From Alphaproteobacteria bacterium (GTDB taxonomy: Bacteria > Pseudomonadota > Alphaproteobacteria > Micavibrionales > Micavibrionaceae), in contig JANQRF010000002.1 in NCBI GenBank assembly GCA_028289285.1, positions 62,001 through 126,000 of the forward strand: a stretch of 64,000 bases of DNA. The letters are read 5' to 3'. The notes under the pieces are model-generated. The model saw only the letters and a list, made by a program, of their open reading frames with translations. It was not told the origin of the DNA and searched no databases. Of this stretch, positions 58,410-64,000 are shown piece by piece (the stretch's first letter is position 1; each line of letters starts with the position of its first letter). The position numbers and the translations under genes were made by a program.

Positions 58410-59762
58410 TTATTTTGAGGCTTCATGCAAAAACACTTCGCGGTGCGGGTAGGGAATCTGAATTCCATGCTCTTTAAGTGCATCCCACAAAGCAAGGAAC
58501 ACCTCACCTTTAATATTGGTGACGCCTTTTTCCGCGTCCCGAATCCAGAACCGTAAAGTGAAATCAATGGAGCTGTCGCCAAAACCCGTAATGTGACAGA
58601 TCGGTGCAGGTGTATCTTGTACGCGTTCCGGCTTTTTGGCGGCTTCCGCACAGATGCGGCGGACTTCATGCGGATCAGAGTTATAATGTACGCCGAATTT
58701 TACTTCCAGCCGTACAAGCGTATCTCCACGTGACCAGTTGACCACCTGCTGTGTAATCAGATGTTCATTCGGAATCAGGAAAGACTTATTGTCCCGCGTG
58801 ATAATTTCGGTTTGCCGCCCGCCCATTTCATTGACCCAGCCGAAGGTCGTGGTGGAGCCATCAGGCGAGGGCACTTCAATAATATCACCGGGTTTGATCG
58901 ATTGATCGACCAGCAGCATCAGGCCTGAAAACAGGTTGGAGATTCCGCGCTGCAGACCAAAACCGACACCGAGACCGACCGCTCCGCCAAAGACAGCCAG
59001 AAGCGATAAATCTATCCCGGCTGTTGTGATACCGATTAAAAGAGCAAAGATAATCAGGAACAGGCGAATGATTTTTGAAATTAGTACCTGGCTGGCGACA
59101 TTCAGGCTTTGAATTTTGGCAAGGCGGTGTTCAATAAAACCGGCAAGAAACATGGCGCCGTAGAGCATGGCGGCAAGCGCCAAAATACCTTTAATCACCC
59201 CAAGGGCGGAGATGCGGAAATCTCCAAAAGAAATGCCAAACGCATCTAGCGCAGCATTGGTTTGATCCAGCACGCCGAAGATAGATAAAGCGGCGATAGC
59301 CCAGATAATCAGGGCGAACATATTGCGCGCGAAATTATTTTCAATGAACTGCACAATTATGCGGATGAAAATCCAGGCAATCAGTAATTTAGAAACGGCT
59401 TCGCTAAAAGTAGTTTCAAATCCAAACCCTTGCGCACCTGCAATTTTGGATCCGGCAAAAATGACAATCAGGCCAATAATCGGATAGACGAGCTTTGTCA
59501 GGTTGTGCAGTACCTGTGTCAGGCGGAACGGGATTTTCGGGATCGTATTAATATAAGCAATCAGGCGGCTGCGGATCGGCGGCGCGCAGCATATGGCAAT
59601 CACAAGCGCTGTCACCAAAATACCTGCCTGCACGGCACTATCGGTCGTGAGGATATTTTCCTGTGCCCAGCTTAATAAATCCGCCTTTAAATCTTTGACA
59701 TCAACATCAAGATCAATAGGGCTTTCAATTTCAACGGTTGGCGTCTGCGCGTCCTGTGTCAT
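58410..59762 (-). CDS. MscS-family mechanosensitive channel
   Basis: A 450-residue membrane protein with about six N-terminal helices, then the MscS core: the pore helix region GGAVGLGVGFGLQRGISNLFSG, quoted in part, the beta domain (PGDIIEVPSPDGSTTTFGWV) and the C-terminal domain (FGVHYNSDPHEV, FTLRFWI). It opens on membrane tension and releases solutes after osmotic downshock. Longer than E. coli MscS because of extra N-terminal helices, similar to YnaI/YbdG-type. Transcribed leftward; ygjV follows after a hairpin. Confidence 0.88.
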   Translation of the reverse strand: MTQDAQTPTVEIESPIDLDVDVKDLKADLLSWAQENILTTDSAVQAGILVTALVIAICCAPPIRSRLIAYINTIPKIPFRLTQVLHNLTKLVYPIIGLIVIFAGSKIAGAQGFGFETTFSEAVSKLLIAWIFIRIIVQFIENNFARNMFALIIWAIAALSIFGVLDQTNAALDAFGISFGDFRISALGVIKGILALAAMLYGAMFLAGFIEHRLAKIQSLNVASQVLISKIIRLFLIIFALLIGITTAGIDLSLLAVFGGAVGLGVGFGLQRGISNLFSGLMLLVDQSIKPGDIIEVPSPDGSTTTFGWVNEMGGRQTEIITRDNKSFLIPNEHLITQQVVNWSRGDTLVRLEVKFGVHYNSDPHEVRRICAEAAKKPERVQDTPAPICHITGFGDSSIDFTLRFWIRDAEKGVTNIKGEVFLALWDALKEHGIQIPYPHREVFLHEASK

Positions 59763-59853
59763 GCCTTTTAGACTAGGCGATTACAGCCGGTGAGAAAAGG
59801 GGCTTGTTCTTTACAGGCATGACTTTAAGTTAAAGGAAGAAAAGGAGCGCACT

Positions 59854-60309
59854 ATGCAATATCTGCACACAATGATCCGGATTAAAGATATCGACCAGTC
59901 CCTGGACTTTTTCTGCAACAAGCTCGGGATGGTGGAAACCAACCGCTATGAGAATGAAGGCGGGCGCTTTACGCTGATCTTTCTGGCAGCCAATGATGAT
60001 GAGGGGCAGGGGCGTGCAAATAAAGCTCCACTTCTGGAGCTGACTTACAACTGGCCGGACGAAAACGGCAATGTCGAAGACTATGCTGGCGGGCGCAATT
60101 TCGGGCATCTGGCCTACCGGGTGGAGAATATCTATGAGACCTGTCAAAAGCTGATGGATGAAGGCGTGACCATCAACCGTCCGCCGCGCGACGGGCATAT
60201 GGCCTTTATCAAAAGCCCCGATGGAATTTCCATTGAATTGCTTCAAAAAGGTGATTCCCTGGAACCTCAGGAGCCCTGGGCCAGCATGGAAAATACCGGA
60301 AGCTGGTAG
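59854..60309 (+). CDS. gloA: lactoylglutathione lyase (glyoxalase I)
   Basis: A 151-residue VOC-family enzyme. Metal ligands by comparison with E. coli GloA are His5, Glu62, His85 and Glu128, all present; LTYNW and [12 protein letters not shown] are typical. It isomerises the hemithioacetal of methylglyoxal and glutathione. AAAGGAAGAAAAGGAG precedes the ATG. Convergent with a TetR regulator gene, one base apart. Confidence 0.93.
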   Translation: MQYLHTMIRIKDIDQSLDFFCNKLGMVETNRYENEGGRFTLIFLAANDDEGQGRANKAPLLELTYNWPDENGNVEDYAGGRNFGHLAYRVENIYETCQKLMDEGVTINRPPRDGHMAFIKSPDGISIELLQKGDSLEPQEPWASMENTGSW

Positions 60310-60310
60310 T

Positions 60311-60925
60311 TTAAGCTGCTAAAGCTTTACGAATCATGGCCGGGATTTGCGATTCGAATGTCTGGTCAAAATCCTGCCCGGTCATCAGGCGGAAAAAGAC
60401 CGGGGCCATAATCAGGTCGATGGCCACTTCTACATCCGTTTCTTTAGCAAACTCAGCGCTCTCCTTGCCTTCATTGATATAGCGGGCCAGTGCGTCATAA
60501 CGTTGCTGGAAGAAAATCTCGATCAGCGATTTTAAAGCCTCGGGATCGCCTTGTGCATCGCCGATAATTTCAGAGACCATCCGCCCGTTCTTACCTGCCA
60601 GTTGTCGGAAGAGTTTCTCAAGCTGGGCCTGAATGCCTTCAAAAGCATTGGCAGAAGCCGGCAAAATATTGTGAAAGGCTGGCTGCGAAAAGACGGCGTC
60701 CATGACAACGGCCTGTTTGTTCGGCCACCAGCGGTAAATTGTTGTCTTGCCGACACCGGCCTTTTTGGCGATTGCTTCCACGGAAATCTTGGAGACCGGC
60801 ATATGGGTTAATAAACGGCGCGTAGCGTCCAATATTGCCCGGTGGGAATCTTCAGAGCGCGGGCGGCCTGCTTTACGGCTTTGTGGCTCTGCATCGGCGT
60901 ATGCTTGTATTTCAGAGGGTTGCAT
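60311..60925 (-). CDS. TetR/AcrR-family transcriptional regulator
   Basis: A 204-residue regulator. The N-terminal helix-turn-helix covers about residues 20-65 (ILDATRRLLTH..., ISVEAIAKKAGVGKTTIYRWW), followed by a helical ligand domain with FRLMTGQDFDQTFE near the end. I chose the ATG at 60925, which has GAGGT before it; an ATG at 60937 has none. It is divergent from tilS with 94 bp between them, in which AAAACG (60941) and CGTTTT (60973) face each other and may mark an operator. Target unknown. Confidence 0.85.
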   Translation of the reverse strand: MQPSEIQAYADAEPQSRKAGRPRSEDSHRAILDATRRLLTHMPVSKISVEAIAKKAGVGKTTIYRWWPNKQAVVMDAVFSQPAFHNILPASANAFEGIQAQLEKLFRQLAGKNGRMVSEIIGDAQGDPEALKSLIEIFFQQRYDALARYINEGKESAEFAKETDVEVAIDLIMAPVFFRLMTGQDFDQTFESQIPAMIRKALAA

Positions 60926-61019
60926 GGAAGACCTCATTTCAAAACGGAGTAAAAATAGTTATAACGGAACAGGTCGTTTTTAAAATAACAGGTGTTTTGA
61001 CACAAGACAGGAAGAGTTT

Positions 61020-61970
61020 TTGTCCACATTCTTTGAAAAATATAAAGAGGAACAAGCTATTGCCGTGGCGGTTTCCGGCGGGCCGGACAGTATGGCGCTG
61101 GCCCATCGAATCGTACATGAATGCGACGGGCCGGATATTCATCTTTTGACGGTAGATCATGGGCTTAGGGCGGACTCTTCTGAAGAATCGCAGCAGGTTT
61201 CACAATGGGTGAAAGACTGGCCGAAGACCGCGCATCATATTTTGCGCTGGGATGAGGACAAACCGGAGACAAAAATCATGGAAGAGGCACGCCGGGCCCG
61301 TTATGCTTTAATGGCAGAGTATTGCAAAACACACCGCATCAAATATTTGTTTTTAGCCCATCACATGGACGATCAGGCGGAAACATTTTTGCTGCGTCTG
61401 GCAGCGGGCAGCGGGTTGGATGGTCTGGCGGCTATGCACTCCGAACAAAAATATAGTGATGATCTAACCCTTGTACGTCCGCTTTTAAGTCAAACAAAAG
61501 AAGAGCTTATTACTTATTGTAAAGAGAATGACGTGCCGTATCTGCAGGACCCGACCAATGCCAAAACCGACTTTGCCCGTCCCCGGCTGCGCGCTGCACG
61601 GGAGATTTTGGAAGAAGAAGGGCTTACAAATAAACGCCTGTCCGTTACCGCAGCGCGCCTTGCGCGCGCCCGCGCAGCGCTGGAACATCTAACGGACTCA
61701 TTATTTGAGGATATCGCAGATATGCAGGCAGAGGGTATTCTTTTGAATTGGTCAGCCCTGAAAACACAGCCCGAAGAGCTGGTTTTACGCCTTTTAATGA
61801 AATCCATTGCGCATCTTTACCCGGAGAAAGATTATGCGCCGCGCCTTGAAAAGCTCGAAGATCTGATGGGCAGGCTCTTGCATGATCCTGATTTTAACGG
61901 GGCCACGCTGGGCGGGTGCAAGTTTGCATGGCAGGGGGATCGTCAGGCATTATATATAAGTAAAGAATGA
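61020..61970 (+). CDS. tilS: tRNA(Ile)-lysidine synthase
   Basis: A 316-residue PP-loop ATPase: SGGPDS at 19-24, LTVDHGLR, then LAHHMDDQAETFLLR (the HxxDDxxET motif). It converts C34 of tRNA-Ile(CAU) to lysidine. It starts with TTG at 61020, preceded by AGGAAGAG. At 316 residues it lacks most of the C-terminal domains of the 432-residue E. coli protein, a short form. Overlaps the next gene by 4 bp (ATGA). Confidence 0.9.
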   Translation: MSTFFEKYKEEQAIAVAVSGGPDSMALAHRIVHECDGPDIHLLTVDHGLRADSSEESQQVSQWVKDWPKTAHHILRWDEDKPETKIMEEARRARYALMAEYCKTHRIKYLFLAHHMDDQAETFLLRLAAGSGLDGLAAMHSEQKYSDDLTLVRPLLSQTKEELITYCKENDVPYLQDPTNAKTDFARPRLRAAREILEEEGLTNKRLSVTAARLARARAALEHLTDSLFEDIADMQAEGILLNWSALKTQPEELVLRLLMKSIAHLYPEKDYAPRLEKLEDLMGRLLHDPDFNGATLGGCKFAWQGDRQALYISKE

Positions 61971-62557
61971 AGCAGATTTTAACCTATATCGCCCTGATTT
62001 TATTTTCTTTTCCAGCGCATGCGGAAGAGGGGTATGTGCGTGGTTTCATTTGGGGCATCGGCAAGGAAGATGTAAAAAAATTCGAACGGGTTGTCCTGTT
62101 TGAAGAGCTCGAAAATACGCTGTTCTTTATTGATGAGTGGGATGGTGTAAAAACGCTTATCGGCTATGAGTTTTGGGAAGACCAGCTCATCCGCGCCTCA
62201 ATTAGTTTTCAAAAGGAAAATTATCCAAACCCTTCTGATGCCATTGCGTTTTATGTGGCCCGTGAATTTGACCTGAATGATGCGCTCGGTAGCAAAGGCG
62301 AACAGGAAGTGATCTGGAAAGATTACCACTATGAGAATATGCCCAATCACTTTCCGCTGGCAGTTTTGAATGGTCATGTTGATCTGGTGACGCGCTGGGA
62401 AACATCGCGCAGTGATATCACCATGGGCATGAGCGCGCAGGATTTCGAATATGCGCACCGCATCGTCTATGAGAGCAGAGAATTAATGGCCGCTCGCACG
62501 CAGGCTTTAGAAGAAGATCTGGGGCCGGTTTTGGCGCCGCCTGCGCTTCAGGAATAA
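61967..62557 (+). CDS. periplasmic protein of unknown function
   Basis: A 196-residue protein with a signal peptide (cleaved after PAHA, residue 19). The mature protein is acidic with several aromatic residues (FEELENTLFFIDEWDG, YEFWEDQLIRASISF) and looks mixed alpha/beta. No cysteines are seen in the mature part. It is translated with tilS through a 4-bp overlap and sits between tilS and ftsH, which are often direct neighbours in this class. Family not recognised. Confidence 0.7.
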   Translation: MKQILTYIALILFSFPAHAEEGYVRGFIWGIGKEDVKKFERVVLFEELENTLFFIDEWDGVKTLIGYEFWEDQLIRASISFQKENYPNPSDAIAFYVAREFDLNDALGSKGEQEVIWKDYHYENMPNHFPLAVLNGHVDLVTRWETSRSDITMGMSAQDFEYAHRIVYESRELMAARTQALEEDLGPVLAPPALQE

Positions 62558-62579
62558 ACACAAATAATTGACGGTTTTC

Positions 62580-62609
62580 TTGGACTTTTGCCCTGAAAGC
62601 GCCTAAATT
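62580..62609 (+). promoter_or_regulatory. candidate ftsH promoter with overlapping inverted repeat
   Basis: TTGGAC (62580-62585), 18-bp spacer, TAAATT (62604-62609). GCCCTG (62590-62595) and CAGGGC (62611-62616) form a perfect 6-bp inverted repeat over the -10. A TTGACG lies just upstream at 62568. Confidence 0.4.
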
Positions 62610-62638
62610 ACAGGGCATAACCAAGGATAGAGACTCTT

Positions 62639-64000
62639 ATGAATAACGGATTTGGACGCAACCTGATGTTTTGGCTGGCCATTGGCTTGCTGCTAGCCTT
62701 TTTGTTTAATGTCTTTCAGGGCGCGCAAATGAACAATCAAATGGCCGGCGCCAAGGAGCTTGCCTATAGTGAGTTCATGGAAGAAGCCACAGCCGGACGC
62801 ATTTCCGATGTCACCATCAAAGGCCAGGAAATCACAGGTCATTTCGCCAGTGGCGGTGAAGCTTTCACATCACTCGCACCGCAGGGCGAAAATGTTGTTG
62901 AACGCCTCGAAGGGACCGGTACGCGCATTGCCGCCGAAGCGGTCGATCCGAATGCAGTGAGCCCGCTTTCCGTGCTTCTCTCCTGGTTCCCGATGCTGCT
63001 TCTTATCGCGGTTTGGATTTTCTTCATGCGCCAGATGAACGGCAAAGGTGGGGGCGGCGCGATGGGCTTTGGTAAATCGCGCGCAAAATTGCTCACCGAA
63101 AAACACGGTCGTGTCACGTTCGAAGATGTTGCCGGCATTGAAGAAGCCAAAGCGGAACTCGAGGAAGTTGTTGAATTTCTCAAAGACCCGCAAAAATTTC
63201 AGCGCCTGGGCGGCAAAATTCCAAAAGGCGCTCTTTTGGTTGGACCGCCTGGAACGGGGAAAACCCTCACTGCACGAGCGGTGGCCGGGGAAGCGGAGGT
63301 TCCGTTTTTCACTATCTCGGGTTCTGACTTTGTTGAGATGTTTGTTGGTGTTGGCGCAAGCCGCGTGCGTGACATGTTCGAGCAGGCCAAAAAGAATGCA
63401 CCCTGCATTATCTTCATTGATGAAATTGATGCGGTCGGACGTCATCGCGGTGCTGGTCTTGGCGGCGGGAATGATGAACGCGAACAAACGCTCAACCAGC
63501 TTCTGGTGGAAATGGACGGGTTTGAAGCCAATGAAGGCGTGATCCTGATTGCAGCAACCAACCGTCCGGATGTTTTGGACCCAGCGCTCTTGCGTCCCGG
63601 GCGTTTTGACCGCCAGATTGTTGTGCCGCTCCCTGATGTAACAGGGCGTGAAAAAATCTTGACCGTACATATGAAGAAAGTACCGCTGGCGCAAAACGTA
63701 CAGGCAAGCGTGATTGCGCGCGGAACTCCTGGTTTTTCCGGCGCGGACCTTGCCAATCTTGTCAACGAAGCGGCATTACTTGCTGCGCGGCGTGGCAAGC
63801 GCGTTGTCGGACAATCTGAATTTGAAGATGCCAAAGATAAAGTCATGATGGGTGCCGAGCGTAAATCCATGGTCATGACTGAAGAAGAAAAGAAACTCAC
63901 CGCTTATCACGAAGCAGGTCATGCAGTGATTGCCTTGCATGAGCCTGAATCTGACCCAATCCATAAAGCAACCATTATTCCGCGCGGGCGTGCGCTGGGG
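62639..64000 (+). CDS. ftsH: ATP-dependent zinc metalloprotease FtsH (5' part, truncated by window end)
   Basis: 454 codons visible, no stop before the window ends. Two N-terminal membrane helices (about residues 8-25 and 118-135) flank a periplasmic domain. The AAA module follows: Walker A GPPGTGKT at 202-209, Walker [15 protein letters not shown] region [19 protein letters not shown]. The zinc site HEAGH is at 424-428. FtsH degrades misfolded membrane proteins and short-lived regulators. AAGGATAGAG before the ATG supplies the ribosome site. Confidence 0.97.
   Translation, partial: MNNGFGRNLMFWLAIGLLLAFLFNVFQGAQMNNQMAGAKELAYSEFMEEATAGRISDVTIKGQEITGHFASGGEAFTSLAPQGENVVERLEGTGTRIAAEAVDPNAVSPLSVLLSWFPMLLLIAVWIFFMRQMNGKGGGGAMGFGKSRAKLLTEKHGRVTFEDVAGIEEAKAELEEVVEFLKDPQKFQRLGGKIPKGALLVGPPGTGKTLTARAVAGEAEVPFFTISGSDFVEMFVGVGASRVRDMFEQAKKNAPCIIFIDEIDAVGRHRGAGLGGGNDEREQTLNQLLVEMDGFEANEGVILIAATNRPDVLDPALLRPGRFDRQIVVPLPDVTGREKILTVHMKKVPLAQNVQASVIARGTPGFSGADLANLVNEAALLAARRGKRVVGQSEFEDAKDKVMMGAERKSMVMTEEEKKLTAYHEAGHAVIALHEPESDPIHKATIIPRGRALG

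Overview
The window is chromosomal DNA from an alphaproteobacterium. The lineage call rests on an SspB of the alphaproteobacterial type, GapR (DUF2312), a PodJ-like polarity protein, the Cpa/Tad pilus set with Caulobacter-style gene order, COQ9, a HisZ-PurA pair and TilS upstream of FtsH. Genes are densely packed on both strands, many overlap by 4 bp, and I see no insertion sequence, prophage or CRISPR array. Genus cannot be fixed from the sequence alone.

Layout. 1-9.5 kb is housekeeping with surface-related genes mixed in: a DMT transporter, sspB, a serine hydrolase, an orphan ABC ATPase, two PAPS-type sulfotransferases on either side of tRNA-Arg(CCG), a UbiB-family kinase divergent from COQ9, a lone DotI/IcmL-like protein and GapR. 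9.5-23 kb is an exopolysaccharide region: a LamG-like protein, a split ExoP-like co-polymerase (GumC-like plus a kinase-like protein with a broken P-loop), a Wza-type export lipoprotein, six glycosyltransferases, an O-antigen-ligase/polymerase, and an exoY-exoK-exoL-exoA-like run in the same order as in Sinorhizobium. 23-33 kb holds podJL, ispE, a TPR lipoprotein, ETF-ubiquinone oxidoreductase, a uracil-DNA glycosylase and the GDP-fucose genes gmd and fcl. 33-36 kb is a small accessory-looking module: an XRE regulator with an EgtD-like methyltransferase, followed by a 340-bp gap that folds into a chain of five hairpins behind a promoter. 36-39.5 kb carries an M3 oligopeptidase and mnmC. 39.5-51.4 kb is a Tad pilus locus with two Flp pilins at its ends, then a two-gene pseudokinase/membrane-protein operon. 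51.5-64 kb is housekeeping again: purA-hisZ, a WecA-like transferase, a dicarboxylate symporter, an EF-hand protein, trhO, ygjV, an MscS channel, gloA, a TetR regulator, tilS and the start of ftsH.

How the genes fit together. The exopolysaccharide cluster, the WecA-like initiator, GDP-fucose synthesis and the two sulfotransferases could together make a fucosylated, sulfated surface polymer; this is inference. PodJL, GapR, Flp pilin and the Tad machine are polarity and cell-cycle functions. Three sites support this reading: a consensus CtrA box at the main flp promoter, a consensus DnaA box upstream of podJL, and a consensus parS site inside the gumC-like gene, which suggests the window lies near the replication origin. 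The least explained parts are the 35.4-35.6 kb structured RNA candidate, the XRE/EgtD-like pair, the pseudokinase operon and the orphan DotI-like gene.
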